A DNA stretch of 34,845 bases from NCBI GenBank assembly GCA_014377665.1, contig JACMPF010000217.1:1-34845 (forward strand). The letters are read 5' to 3'. The notes beneath the pieces are model-generated. The model made no database searches and was not told the DNA's origin. It worked only from the letters and a program-made list of their open reading frames with translations. Position numbers and translations under genes: made by a program. The DNA is from Pedobacter sp. (GTDB taxonomy: Bacteria > Bacteroidota > Bacteroidia > Sphingobacteriales > Sphingobacteriaceae). Shown one piece after another: positions 1-8,312 of this stretch (positions are counted from its first letter, which is position 1; each line of letters opens with the position of its first letter).

Positions 1-83
1 GATTGCCCAAAAAAGAAACATTTAATGGAGCCAACTACGATTGCTACGATGATAAAGGCAGACCAGATTCTACTTAACGCCAT
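1..83 (-). CDS. Partial N-terminus of a spore-maturation / nucleoside-recognition-like membrane protein
   Basis: An ATG on the minus strand (bases 81-83) opens 27 codons that run off the left edge without a stop. The peptide begins MALSRIWSAFIIVAIVVGS and is one hydrophobic segment, as in an inner-membrane protein. From memory, this opening resembles the Bacteroidota proteins annotated as spore maturation protein A/B or nucleoside recognition domain protein, which are polytopic membrane proteins of unclear role in these non-spore-formers. Only the start is visible, so the family call is tentative. It lies downstream of yidC on the same strand, but a terminator at 356-382 separates the two. 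An 82-codon reading frame on the plus strand over the same DNA shows no recognisable feature and is taken to be a shadow. Confidence 0.5.
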   Translation of the reverse strand, partial: MALSRIWSAFIIVAIVVGSIKCFFFGQ

Positions 84-355
84 TTGCTTATTTTTGAGGT
101 TCAAATTAAGGTATTACACTAAGATTCCATTAAAGAACGATAAAATTATTTTATCGCCTTCAAGAAGGTTGAGATTTGCCAGCGAATCTATTGACAATCA
201 GCTGAGATTGTTATTGCCAACATGGCAATTAGAAGTCTTTTTTCATAACAAGTTTATTCTGAATGTTTGGTAGTTTGGCGGTATAATAGTTGAAAAAAAA
301 ACGCGTAATTTAATTTGTACGGCAATTTTTACATTTTTAGCGGAAATTTGGGCAT
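84..355. other. Intergenic leader region upstream of the left-edge gene
   Basis: No convincing gene is visible here. The stretch is AT-rich and lies between the yidC terminator and the start of the left-edge gene on the minus strand. It holds two adjacent small inverted repeats at 194-211 and 213-229. At 102-109, minus strand, TTAATTTG differs from the Bacteroidota -7 box TAnnTTTG at one position; it is 18 bases upstream of the start codon and could be its promoter. No clear -33 element was seen. Confidence 0.4.
194..229. promoter_or_regulatory. Two adjacent short inverted repeats (possible operator or leader hairpins)
   Basis: ACAATC (194-199) pairs with GATTGT (206-211) across a 6-base spacer. 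One base later, ATTGCCA (213-219) pairs with TGGCAAT (223-229) across a 3-base loop. Both are perfect but short (6 and 7 bp). They lie 110-150 bases upstream of the left-edge minus-strand gene. There is no T-tract beside them, so they are not obvious terminators. Chance is a real possibility in AT-rich DNA. Confidence 0.25.
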
Positions 356-382
356 AAAAAAAGCATCCCTGAGGATGCTTTT
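356..382 (-). terminator. Rho-independent terminator after yidC
   Basis: AAAAGCATCC (359-368) pairs with GGATGCTTTT (373-382) around the 4-base loop CTGA. On the minus strand the hairpin is followed by a run of seven T residues (356-362). It lies 17 bases past the yidC stop codon and closes the pyrG-yidC transcript. Confidence 0.9.
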
Positions 383-399
383 GATGTTATAAGTTGTTA

Positions 400-2193
400 T
401 TAACTATCTTTCTTCTGCTTCAGCTGATTTTGTTGACGCATATAGTCATCCAATCTTGTCTGAAACTTTGATTTCTTTTTCTGGTCAGCAGGCTTTGCTT
501 TATTGTCTTGCAAAGTTTTGTGAATCTTGTCATCATCAACCATTGACTTGATCAGAAATTGTTGAGCAAATGTCAACATATTCGCAAGGAAGTAGTAATA
601 GTTAAGTCCAGCAGGATAGCTGTTCAGTACGCCAAGGAATACAATTGGCATAATGTAGCCAATGTATTTCATCTGACCGGTGGCACCAGATATCTGATTG
701 TTGAAATAGGTATATATTAGTGTAGAGATGGTCATCAGGATACACATTAAACTCAAGTGGTTTCCAATGAATGGAATAGCAACTCCGAATTTAATGAAAT
801 CATCATATGTAGATAGATCCTTCATCCATAAAAAGCTTTGACCCCTCAATTCAAAGAGGTTGGGGAAGAAGAAGAAGAAAGCCATCACAAAAGGTAACTG
901 TAGCAGCATGGGAAGGCATCCACCTATAGGATTAACGCCCACTTGCTTATATAGTTTCAAATATTCCTGTTGTAAAAGGGTAGGATTATCATCGCCAACT
1001 TTCGCTTTGATCACATCCATTTCTGGCTTTAAGATTCTCATCTTAGCCATAGACAAGTAGGACTTGTAGGTAAGCGGAGACATCGCTAATTTAAGCGCTA
1101 CAGTCAAAAGTAAAATAATCAAACCATAATTCCAGCCAAAGCTTTCTAACCAATTGAAAACAGGAAGCACAACAAATCTGTTAATATATTTTAATGGCCA
1201 ATAGCCCATATCTACTTGCTTCTCTATTTCATGTCCCTGAGCTTTAAGTGTGGAGAATTTATTGGTTCCGAAATAAAACTTCATAGGATAAGACTGTGCA
1301 GCAAGTTGGTTAAATTGTAACTGCATATTGGCGGCATACCATTTTATCTCACCAGGTTTTGTGCTTACTTTCACTTCCAATTCGCCATGATCGAAAGGTG
1401 TTTCCGGGATAAGTACAGCAGAGAAAAAGTGTTGTTTGAAAGAGAACCATTCAATTTTACCTTCCTTTAACTCTTCTTTTTCGTCTTTTGCAACGTTCAG
1501 ATGGTCTGGATTCTGATTAATATACTTGTAGTAAGGAGCTGAATAGCGTTGCTCGTTTGAAACAGACTTTTCTTGTTCTAACAAGGTGGTTTCCCAGTTT
1601 AAAGAAACTGAATTTCCTTGTACGACCTGGTTCATTCCATTAAGATTGATATTCATCGCAACATTGCTGCTATTTGGTTTCAAATCGTATCTGAACTCAA
1701 TGAATTTATCAACCAGGTAATTTGCTTTCATACTTAAAGCCGTACCTGTTTTAGTAGCTACAAAAAACAAATCATTTGTACTTACCATTTTACCACCTAT
1801 GTTAAGGATAAGGCCAAACTTGTTTTGATTTCCATCAAATAAGATAATCGGCTTTCCTTCGTAGGTTTTCTGACCTTTAACTTCTACAGAGACTATTTTA
1901 CCACCTTTATTGCTAAAACTGATCTTAAGACTTTCGTTTTCAAGAATTGAAACAGCTTCATTGCCGGTAAGGCTGTTACCAAACGGACCTTTCAGTGTTG
2001 CAGAATCTAATGTTGGGGCTGCTATTGGCGCAACAGTCGCCGGAGCTGCATTTGTACTTACAGATTTAGTCGAATCTGCTGCTATTCTTTCTTTTTCTTT
2101 CTTTATTTCAACTTCGGAAGGTTTAAAAAAGTAGAACGAACCTGCCAGAACGATCATGATCAGGAACAGTCCTGTAAAAGTATTTCTATCCAT
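400..2193 (-). CDS. yidC: Membrane protein insertase YidC
   Basis: YidC inserts inner-membrane proteins, alone or with the SecYEG translocon. The 597-residue protein has the Gram-negative layout: an N-terminal membrane anchor (about residues 6-24), an Ala/Thr/Pro-rich linker, a large periplasmic P1 domain (about 65-330) and then the conserved insertase core. Core hallmarks are SPLTYKSYLSMAKMR (372-386) and GVNPIGGCLPMLLQLP (419-434), followed by further hydrophobic segments. The tail is lysine-rich (KSKFQTRLDDYMRQQNQLKQ region), fitting a ribosome-facing end. By eye alignment, the hydrophilic-groove arginine of E. coli YidC is a lysine here (K368). The gene starts 20 bases after the pyrG stop and is very probably co-transcribed with it; a terminator follows. 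Confidence 0.97.
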   Translation of the reverse strand: MDRNTFTGLFLIMIVLAGSFYFFKPSEVEIKKEKERIAADSTKSVSTNAAPATVAPIAAPTLDSATLKGPFGNSLTGNEAVSILENESLKISFSNKGGKIVSVEVKGQKTYEGKPIILFDGNQNKFGLILNIGGKMVSTNDLFFVATKTGTALSMKANYLVDKFIEFRYDLKPNSSNVAMNINLNGMNQVVQGNSVSLNWETTLLEQEKSVSNEQRYSAPYYKYINQNPDHLNVAKDEKEELKEGKIEWFSFKQHFFSAVLIPETPFDHGELEVKVSTKPGEIKWYAANMQLQFNQLAAQSYPMKFYFGTNKFSTLKAQGHEIEKQVDMGYWPLKYINRFVVLPVFNWLESFGWNYGLIILLLTVALKLAMSPLTYKSYLSMAKMRILKPEMDVIKAKVGDDNPTLLQQEYLKLYKQVGVNPIGGCLPMLLQLPFVMAFFFFFPNLFELRGQSFLWMKDLSTYDDFIKFGVAIPFIGNHLSLMCILMTISTLIYTYFNNQISGATGQMKYIGYIMPIVFLGVLNSYPAGLNYYYFLANMLTFAQQFLIKSMVDDDKIHKTLQDNKAKPADQKKKSKFQTRLDDYMRQQNQLKQKKDS

Positions 2194-2213
2194 TATTATT
2201 AGTTAAACGCGTA

Positions 2214-3830
2214 TTATTTGATTTTCTTCTTCGTAAACTCAACCGCGGCGGCGACAAATTTAACAAAAAGTGGGTGAGGATTAGCAACAGTTGATTTTAA
2301 TTCAGGGTGAAATTGTCCGCCTATAAAGAATGGATGATTTTTAAGCTCTACAATCTCGACAAGCTTACTTTCAGGATTGGTACCTGAAGCAATCATTCCA
2401 GCTTCTTCATAACGACTTAAATATGCATTATTAAACTCATAACGATGCCTATGTCGCTCTGTAATATGCGGTTTACCGTAGGCTGCAAATGCTTTACTTC
2501 CTTTTTTAAGGTCGCAGGCATAGGCACCCAATCTCATGGTACCACCTTTGCTAGTCACGTTTTTCTGCTCTTCCATTATATTGATCACCGGATTTTCGGT
2601 ATTTTCATCAATTTCTGTTGTATTTGCAGCAGTAAGGCCTAGAACATTGCGACCGAATTCTATAACCGCACATTGCATTCCAAGACAGATGCCGAAGAAA
2701 GGAATATTATTTTCGCGAACATATTTGATTGCATCAATTTTTCCTTCGATACCTCTGCTACCAAATCCTGGAGCGACTAAAAGACCGTCGAGGTGACCTA
2801 ACTTTTCCCTCACATTGTCTGGATAAACTCCTTCAGAATGGATATATTCCACTCTTACTTTGCATTCATTCCTCGCACCAGCGTGGACAAATGATTCAGT
2901 AATCGACTTATAAGCATCAGGGAGTTCGACATACTTACCTACAACGCCAATAACAACTTCAGAAATTGGGTTCTTAAGGCGACCTAAGAAATCTTTCCAG
3001 CTTTCCATGTCCGGTTCATTCTTTTGAGCAAGCTTAAGCTTACTTAATACCGTCTTGTCAAGTTGTTCCTTCATCATCAACAAAGGAACATCATAAATTG
3101 TTGAAGCATCAATGGACTCAATAACCGCATTTACGTTCACATTACAGAATAGTGCAATCTTTTTTCGAATGTCCTGATTGATGGGATGCTCTGTACGACA
3201 AACCAGAATGTCCGGTTGAATACCGTATTCAAGCAGTGCTTTTACAGAATGTTGAGTAGGTTTAGTCTTTAGCTCTCCAGCTGCAGCAAGGAAAGGGATC
3301 AAAGTTAAGTGAATTACAATAGCATTGTTGGCGCCTACTTCCCATTTAAACTGACGAACAGCCTCAATGAAAGGCAGAGATTCAATATCGCCTACAGTTC
3401 CGCCAAGCTCAGTGATGATGATATCATACTTACCGCTTTCGCCAAGGATGCGCATGTTCCTTTTAATTTCATCGGTAATATGAGGTACTACTTGTACCGT
3501 TTTACCAAGATATTCACCAAGCCGTTCTTTGTTAATTACGTTTTGGTAAATTCTTCCTGTAGTAATGTTGTTTGCCTGTGATGTAGGAACGTTTAAGAAT
3601 CTTTCGTAGTGACCAAGATCCAGATCCGTTTCTGCGCCATCTTCGGTTACATAACATTCCCCATGCTCGTAAGGATTTAATGTTCCGGGATCGATGTTGA
3701 TGTAGGGGTCGAATTTTTGAATGGTTACGCTATAACCTCTTGCTTGTAGAAGTTTAGCTAATGAAGCGGAGATGATGCCCTTACCTAAAGAGGAAGTAAC
3801 ACCGCCCGTAACAAAAATATACTTAGTCAT
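2214..3830 (-). CDS. pyrG: CTP synthase (glutamine-hydrolysing)
   Basis: PyrG makes CTP from UTP, ATP and glutamine in the cytoplasm, the last step of de novo pyrimidine nucleotide synthesis. At 538 residues it has the usual family length. The amidoligase domain opens with the P-loop-like [11 protein letters not shown] (9-19) and contains [11 protein letters not shown] (141-151). The C-terminal class I glutamine amidotransferase domain has the nucleophile motif GICLGMQCA, with C382, and the partners H508 and E510 in GGQFHPEL. The start ATG at 3830 gives the canonical [10 protein letters not shown] opening. An exact -7 promoter box lies 64-71 bases upstream. The gene heads a two-gene transcript with yidC. 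Confidence 0.98.
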   Translation of the reverse strand: MTKYIFVTGGVTSSLGKGIISASLAKLLQARGYSVTIQKFDPYINIDPGTLNPYEHGECYVTEDGAETDLDLGHYERFLNVPTSQANNITTGRIYQNVINKERLGEYLGKTVQVVPHITDEIKRNMRILGESGKYDIIITELGGTVGDIESLPFIEAVRQFKWEVGANNAIVIHLTLIPFLAAAGELKTKPTQHSVKALLEYGIQPDILVCRTEHPINQDIRKKIALFCNVNVNAVIESIDASTIYDVPLLMMKEQLDKTVLSKLKLAQKNEPDMESWKDFLGRLKNPISEVVIGVVGKYVELPDAYKSITESFVHAGARNECKVRVEYIHSEGVYPDNVREKLGHLDGLLVAPGFGSRGIEGKIDAIKYVRENNIPFFGICLGMQCAVIEFGRNVLGLTAANTTEIDENTENPVINIMEEQKNVTSKGGTMRLGAYACDLKKGSKAFAAYGKPHITERHRHRYEFNNAYLSRYEEAGMIASGTNPESKLVEIVELKNHPFFIGGQFHPELKSTVANPHPLFVKFVAAAVEFTKKKIK

Positions 3831-3893
3831 GTTGTGAGTTTGTGATATAAAGCAAGTGTTAAAACACAGACTTTATTGTTTTTGTACGGGATA

Positions 3894-3901
3894 CAAAGCT
3901 A
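3894..3901 (-). promoter_or_regulatory. Candidate pyrG promoter, Bacteroidota -7 box
   Basis: The minus strand reads TAGCTTTG, an exact match to the Bacteroidota sigma-ABfr -7 consensus TAnnTTTG. It is 63 bases upstream of the pyrG start, giving a leader of roughly 55-60 bases. No clear -33 TTG element was found at the expected spacing, so the support is the single box plus its position. Confidence 0.5.
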
Positions 3902-4029
3902 GTAAATAAATGCAGTTTTCTTGAATTAATAAAGATTTTGAAAGGAGGGCGTAAGCTGTTCAGACTGAAAAAGTTATAGTAAAGCTTGCTAAAAAGTAGA
4001 ATTTTAAGATCAGGAATCAATTTTTAAGC

Positions 4030-4056
4030 AAAAAAAATGCCCGGATGAACCGGGCA
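4030..4056 (-). terminator. Rho-independent terminator after the kinase-kdsB-lipoprotein operon
   Basis: TGCCCGG (4038-4044) pairs with CCGGGCA (4050-4056) around ATGAA, and the minus-strand transcript then enters a run of T (4030-4037). It is about 150 bases beyond the lipoprotein stop codon, so the transcript has a long 3' untranslated tail. It separates that operon from pyrG. Confidence 0.85.
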
Positions 4057-4203
4057 CTTATTAAAATATATTTGGTTAGAATATGCTGGTTAAAACTAAA
4101 ATTTAATGCTGTATACGTTATTAATTATTTAAATATATGGTAAAGAATATTATTCTCATAATTTTATTTAAAATATTTTCAAACGTTCGAAACGACTTCG
4201 CAA

Positions 4204-4743
4204 CTACTTGCAGCAGTTATAGTAAGGCTTAACCTTATTTTCTTTGGCCGACCAGCCAATATATATCTTTTCCTCTTTACCAAGTCTGTAAAAAAAACCA
4301 TTCAATCCACTTCTTTTTAACTCCTCGTAAAAAACCAGGTCTGGAACATTTTTATCTGGTGTTTCTGTTTCTGTGATTCCCGGCTCCATGAAATTCTCTT
4401 CATCAAAAAAACGGTTTACTTCTGATTGTAGAAAAGTAGCTTGATTCTGCTTCTTTTTCAGGTCAATAGTCGCATCGTAGTTTTTTAATAAACTGGCAGA
4501 TGGAATGTCAACATGATAAATTTCTTTTCCTTTTGAGGTGGTTATTCTAAAATCTAGCTTCTGACTGTCTAGACCTGAGCCAATTATTTTTACAGTAAAA
4601 GTATCTGCAAAAAGGCTGTTACTGAAATTTTTAATAACCTGGCTTTTTATCCCCGCAATTTGCGCAGTTCCTTTTCCGTCCTGATTATTACAACTATAAA
4701 TTAGTAAAAAGGGAAGCAGTAATGTTAGTCTTAGCACCCTCAT
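4204..4743 (-). CDS. Small lipoprotein of unknown function, coupled to kdsB
   Basis: I do not recognise this 179-residue protein. It starts with a short basic tip and a leucine-rich hydrophobic stretch ending in LLIYSC, so C18 is a plausible lipidation site and the mature protein should be anchored to the inner or outer membrane. The rest is hydrophilic and without repeats. It ends in YYNCCK, with two adjacent cysteines near the C-terminus. Its start overlaps the kdsB stop by 4 bases (ATGA), so translation is probably coupled. It is the last gene of the kinase-kdsB set. The position suggests an envelope role, but nothing in the sequence proves it. Confidence 0.8.
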   Translation of the reverse strand: MRVLRLTLLLPFLLIYSCNNQDGKGTAQIAGIKSQVIKNFSNSLFADTFTVKIIGSGLDSQKLDFRITTSKGKEIYHVDIPSASLLKNYDATIDLKKKQNQATFLQSEVNRFFDEENFMEPGITETETPDKNVPDLVFYEELKRSGLNGFFYRLGKEEKIYIGWSAKENKVKPYYNCCK

Positions 4744-5471
4744 AAGCCATTTATTTTAATTAGATCTTCAGGGGTGTCAATCGCTATGGTTTCAATTGCT
4801 GTCTTTCTTGTCTTAACTTTATATCCGGCTTCGATCCATCGCAACTGTTCCAGGCTTTCGGCTAGTTCAAGACTTGATGGCTTCAACTTAGTTATGTGTT
4901 GCAATGCAGTTACTGTGTATCCATAAATCCCGATGTGTTTAAAGAAAGTTCCCTTTTCTAGCCAGTCAGTTTTCAGAACGTTTCTTAAAAAGGGAATAGT
5001 TTGTCGGCTGAAATATATTGCTTCATCCAAGTCATTCAAAATCACTTTTGGAATGTTTTCGTTAAAGAGATCTTCCTGATTATCTACCCTTTTAATTAAC
5101 GTAGCAATTTGCACATTATGGTCATCGAAACATGAAGCCAACAGATCAATTTGCGATGGATCGATAAAAGGCTCATCACCTTGAATGTTGACTACGGAAT
5201 CGAATCCAGAAAGCTTATTTATTACCTCTGCACATCTGTCGGTACCACTGATGTGCGTACTGGCAGTCATCACAAACTTACCTCCAAACCTGGTCACTTC
5301 CTCTGCAATACTGCCATCGTCAGTTGCTACAATAACATCGGCGAGCAAAGTCGATTTAGCGGCTTGCTCATACACACGTTGTATCATACTTTTGCCTCGT
5401 ATTTGTGCTAAAGGCTTTCCAGGAAATCTGGTTGAAGCGAATCTTGCAGGTATGATGCCGAGTATTTTCAT
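4740..5471 (-). CDS. kdsB: 3-deoxy-manno-octulosonate cytidylyltransferase (CMP-Kdo synthetase)
   Basis: KdsB activates Kdo with CTP to give CMP-Kdo, the donor for the inner core of lipopolysaccharide. At 243 residues it is of normal length. Family hallmarks are the nucleotide-binding opening IPARFASTRFPGKPL (7-21), the SGTDR motif, NIQGDEPF, HIGIYGY and ESLEQLRW, with the closing IDTPEDL. The start ATG directly abuts the stop of the upstream kinase gene, and its own stop overlaps the lipoprotein start by 4 bases. The three genes are therefore almost certainly one transcription unit. It confirms a Gram-negative envelope with Kdo-containing LPS. Confidence 0.97.
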   Translation of the reverse strand: MKILGIIPARFASTRFPGKPLAQIRGKSMIQRVYEQAAKSTLLADVIVATDDGSIAEEVTRFGGKFVMTASTHISGTDRCAEVINKLSGFDSVVNIQGDEPFIDPSQIDLLASCFDDHNVQIATLIKRVDNQEDLFNENIPKVILNDLDEAIYFSRQTIPFLRNVLKTDWLEKGTFFKHIGIYGYTVTALQHITKLKPSSLELAESLEQLRWIEAGYKVKTRKTAIETIAIDTPEDLIKINGL

Positions 5472-6086
5472 TTAAAATAATCCGTTTATTTCTGCGTCGA
5501 TCGCTTGGATGATAGTTCCTAGATCTTCTGGAGAGTTTGTGAAATCAAGTTTATCTTTGTCTAAAATCAGCAGTTTTCCTAATTGATAATTCTTGATCCA
5601 GGCTTCGTATTTCTCGTTCAACTTCGAGAGGTAGTCAATTCTGATACTCGCTTCGTACTCGCGGCCACGTCGTTGAATATTATTGACGAGGGTAGGTACT
5701 GACGCCCTTAAATACACTAATAAGTCTGGCGGCTTGATAAAAGAGGTAATATTGGCAAAAATTGCCTTGTAATTTTGATGGTCTCTCGAAGTCATCAATC
5801 CCATCTCATGAAGATTATCTGCGAAAATATGCGCATCCTCATAGATCGTACGGTCCTGGATTACATTTCTATTGAAGTTCTGTATGTCTACAATCTGTTG
5901 AAATCTACTGTTCAAAAAATAGATTTGAAGATTAAAGCTCCAACGCTTCATGTCGCTGTAAAAATCTTCCAGATATGGGTTATTTTCAACCGCCTCATAA
6001 AGGGCTTCTGAATTGTAATGTTTAGCCAGTAGACCTGTTAAAGTCGTTTTTCCAGCGCCTATATTTCCAACTATTGCTATGTGCAT
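5472..6086 (-). CDS. Deoxynucleoside kinase family protein
   Basis: This 204-residue protein belongs to the dNK (deoxyadenosine/deoxyguanosine kinase-like) family, which phosphorylates salvaged deoxynucleosides with ATP. Visible motifs are the P-loop GNIGAGKTT near the N-terminus, the base-binding helix region around MKRWSFNLQIYFL, the DRTIYED motif (DRS-type) and an arginine-rich lid, NIQRRGREYE. Substrate preference cannot be read from the sequence. The gene leads a compact set with kdsB and the small lipoprotein; the functional link to LPS synthesis is not obvious. It lies 70 bases downstream of the trpS stop on the same strand, and no exact -7 box was seen in that gap, so read-through from trpS is possible. 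Confidence 0.92.
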   Translation of the reverse strand: MHIAIVGNIGAGKTTLTGLLAKHYNSEALYEAVENNPYLEDFYSDMKRWSFNLQIYFLNSRFQQIVDIQNFNRNVIQDRTIYEDAHIFADNLHEMGLMTSRDHQNYKAIFANITSFIKPPDLLVYLRASVPTLVNNIQRRGREYEASIRIDYLSKLNEKYEAWIKNYQLGKLLILDKDKLDFTNSPEDLGTIIQAIDAEINGLF

Positions 6087-6156
6087 ATGTATTTGTTATC
6101 ACCCTAAAATGTGTTTGATCCACACAGAAAGTAAGGTAGTTATTTTACTTTAAATC

Positions 6157-7155
6157 TTAAAAGGATTTGAATCCGATAAGTGATCTTACTTCTTTAATCG
6201 TCTTTTGTGCGCTCTCTCTCGCTTTTTCTGCTCCTAGTTTAGCAACTTTAGCGAGGTAGACACTGTCTTCTGATAACGCTTCGATCCGTTCTCTGATAGG
6301 AGCATTAAACACGATCATATCCTCTGCCAATTGCTTTTTAAAATCACCGTACCTAATGGACATCCCATTGTACAGGCTGTCAAAATGAGCTAAGGTATCG
6401 GCAGGTGAAACGATTTTCATCAGGTCAAATAAGTTTTGAACAGCTTCAGGCTTGGATTGATTCTCTGTAGTCGGACCTCCATCTGTAACAGCTCTTGACA
6501 CTTTTTTGCGAATTACCTCCGCCGTGTCAGCAAGATATATGCAACTAATATCACCCTCAGACTTGCTCATTTTACCCTTTCCATCCAGTCCAGGTACCTT
6601 AACTAGATTCTCTGCATAATTAAAAGCAAAGGGTTCAGGGAAGTATTCTGAATTATACAGACGGTTAAATCTATTTCCGAAAGTGCGAGTCATTTCTAAA
6701 TGCTGTTCCTGATCCTTTCCAACAGGAACTTTTGTAGCCTTATGTAATAGGATATCAGCAGCCATTAATGCTGGGTAAGTAAGCAATCCAGCATTAACAT
6801 TATTTGGCTGGGTTCTTATTTTATCCTTAAATGAAGTGCTTCTTTCCAATTCTCCTAAGTAAGCGTTCATATTTAAATACAGGTAAAGCTCTGTAACTTC
6901 AGGTACATCCGATTGGATGTATATTGTGCTTTGTTCAGGGTCGATGCCACAAGCAAGATACTCTACTAAAACGTGCCTTACATAGCCATGTAAGTCTTGA
7001 GGAGTTGGGTGGGTAGTTAAAGAATGCAGATCTGCGATAAAAAAGAAACAATTGTAATCATATTGCATCTTCACAAAATTCTTAACGGCACCAAAATAAT
7101 TTCCAAGGTGTAATTTACCCGTCGGACGTATTCCGCTAACTACAGTTTCTTTCAT
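6157..7155 (-). CDS. trpS: Tryptophanyl-tRNA synthetase
   Basis: TrpS charges tRNA-Trp with tryptophan. It is a class I synthetase with a Rossmann fold. The 332-residue length is typical of bacterial TrpS. The HIGH-type signature appears as PTGKLHLGNYFG (11-22) and the KMSKS loop as GKMSKSEGD (194-202). VPVGKDQEQHLEMTR is the conserved segment between them. The start ATG gives MKETVVSGIRPTG, matching the family opening. It lies divergently from the acyltransferase gene, with 66 bases between start codons. Confidence 0.97.
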   Translation of the reverse strand: MKETVVSGIRPTGKLHLGNYFGAVKNFVKMQYDYNCFFFIADLHSLTTHPTPQDLHGYVRHVLVEYLACGIDPEQSTIYIQSDVPEVTELYLYLNMNAYLGELERSTSFKDKIRTQPNNVNAGLLTYPALMAADILLHKATKVPVGKDQEQHLEMTRTFGNRFNRLYNSEYFPEPFAFNYAENLVKVPGLDGKGKMSKSEGDISCIYLADTAEVIRKKVSRAVTDGGPTTENQSKPEAVQNLFDLMKIVSPADTLAHFDSLYNGMSIRYGDFKKQLAEDMIVFNAPIRERIEALSEDSVYLAKVAKLGAEKARESAQKTIKEVRSLIGFKSF

Positions 7156-7221
7156 GGGTCGAAATTAATAAAAAACGATAAGTTGGCAGGTTATAATTTC
7201 AATTTTTGTAATATTGAATTC

Positions 7222-7953
7222 ATGATAAGAATTCTAAGGAAGATTCACTGGTTCTATTCTATACTGGTAATATTCGTCTTTTCTCTCCTCTTTTTTCCAA
7301 TTTATTATCTCTTTTCAAGAAATGAACGGTATTATAATCTGCTAAATATATCTCGTCAGCTACACAGTCGGATATGTAGTTTGTTTATGGGGATATTCTA
7401 TAAGTTTGAATATGAGGTTGAACTAAAGAAAGGACAGAATTATGTCTTCTGCGCCAATCATAGTTCTAATCTTGACATTATGATCTTATGTATCTTGGGG
7501 AGGGGAAAATTTCACTTCCTGGGTAAAGAAGAATTGCTGAATAATCCGGTATTGAAACTGTTCTTTAAAACGATTGACGTTCCGGTTAATCGTGATAGCA
7601 AGATGTCTTCATTTAGAGCTTTTAAAAAAGTTGGCGAGAATCTGGATAATGGAATGAGTCTCATCATTTTTCCAGAAGGGAAGATTGATGAATATCACTA
7701 TCCGCCCATTCTACAACCTTTTAAAAACGGACCGTTTCGGCTCGCCATCGAAAAAAACGTTCCTATCGTAGCTGTGAGTTTACAAGATGTATGGAAGAAA
7801 ATGTGGGATGATGGATCGAAACATGGAACGAGGCCAGGGCTTTGTCACATCTATATACATAAGCCCTTAGCAACTGTAGAATTCAAAATTGAAGAATCAG
7901 ATATGTTGAAAGACCGTATCTTTGCACTGATAAATACCAAAATCTCAAAATGA
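7222..7953 (+). CDS. 1-acylglycerol-3-phosphate acyltransferase (PlsC family)
   Basis: PlsC-type enzymes transfer an acyl chain to lysophosphatidic acid to make phosphatidic acid at the inner membrane. The protein has an N-terminal membrane segment (about 10-32). The catalytic HX4D motif is seen in CANHSSNLD, a conserved Arg in VPVNRDS, and the glycerol-phosphate motif in FPEGKID, with VPIVAVSL later. I place the start at ATG 7222 (243 residues). A longer frame could begin at TTG 7183, but that region looks like promoter: AATTTTTG at 7201-7208 is one mismatch from the -7 box. The stop overlaps gatC by 4 bases. Acyl substrate is unknown; lysophospholipid or another acyl acceptor is possible. 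Confidence 0.9.
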   Translation: MIRILRKIHWFYSILVIFVFSLLFFPIYYLFSRNERYYNLLNISRQLHSRICSLFMGIFYKFEYEVELKKGQNYVFCANHSSNLDIMILCILGRGKFHFLGKEELLNNPVLKLFFKTIDVPVNRDSKMSSFRAFKKVGENLDNGMSLIIFPEGKIDEYHYPPILQPFKNGPFRLAIEKNVPIVAVSLQDVWKKMWDDGSKHGTRPGLCHIYIHKPLATVEFKIEESDMLKDRIFALINTKISK

Positions 7954-8240
7954 TCATAGATAAGCAGACCATTGCTAAAGTTGCAAACCTTGCCAGAATC
8001 GAAATACAAGAAAATAATGTCGAAGAGTTGATCGTTGATATGAACAAGATTTTAACGTTCATGGAAAAATTGAATGAGCTTGACACAAATGGAGTAGAGC
8101 CTTTAGTTTATATGAACACCGATGAAAATGTATGGCGAGAAGATGTAGTTGAGCAAAAAATCAGTGTAGAAGACGGACTTAAGAATGCAGCAGTGCATAA
8201 TGAGCGCTTTTTTCTTGTACCGAAGATTATCGAAAAATAG
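7950..8240 (+). CDS. gatC: Asp-tRNA(Asn)/Glu-tRNA(Gln) amidotransferase subunit C
   Basis: GatC is the small stabilising subunit of the GatCAB complex, which amidates misacylated Glu-tRNA(Gln) and Asp-tRNA(Asn). The 96-residue length fits. The N-terminal helical part has VANLARIEI and the helix ending in the linker NGVEPLVYM; the C-terminal part has WREDVV, GLKNAAVHNERFFLVPKII, the typical end where the protein wraps GatA. The start overlaps the acyltransferase stop by 4 bases, so the two are translationally coupled. gatA and gatB are not in the window. Confidence 0.94.
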   Translation: MIIDKQTIAKVANLARIEIQENNVEELIVDMNKILTFMEKLNELDTNGVEPLVYMNTDENVWREDVVEQKISVEDGLKNAAVHNERFFLVPKIIEK

Positions 8241-8312
8241 ATTAAGTCTCTATTTAGTTCATCCAAATTGTAACATACCTAACCTCGTAGCGATCTAAAA
8301 CAAAAAATAGCA

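Larger units (their letters stand above)
3831..4203. other. Intergenic region between the small lipoprotein gene and pyrG
   Basis: This 373-base stretch holds the candidate pyrG promoter (3894-3901) and a strong hairpin terminator (4030-4056) serving the upstream minus-strand operon. The part at 4061-4203 is very AT-rich and acts as the 3' untranslated tail of the lipoprotein gene. I see no open reading frame, tRNA or repeat in it. Confidence 0.6.

Noticed and set aside
25-273. 82-codon plus-strand frame at the left edge
   Set aside because: It overlaps the more convincing minus-strand gene start and has no recognisable domain or promoter; its composition looks like translated noncoding DNA.
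860-1060. Plus-strand frame inside yidC
   Set aside because: It is a shadow of a well-supported gene, with no start context or motif of its own. The same holds for similar frames inside other genes.
6128-6151. AAAGTAA ... TTACTTT hairpin between trpS and the kinase gene
   Set aside because: A 7-bp AT-only stem with a 10-base loop is too weak to call a terminator.
7183-7221. Upstream TTG start for the PlsC-type gene
   Set aside because: The region resembles a promoter (AATTTTTG at 7201-7208), and the ATG at 7222 gives the normal family N-terminus.
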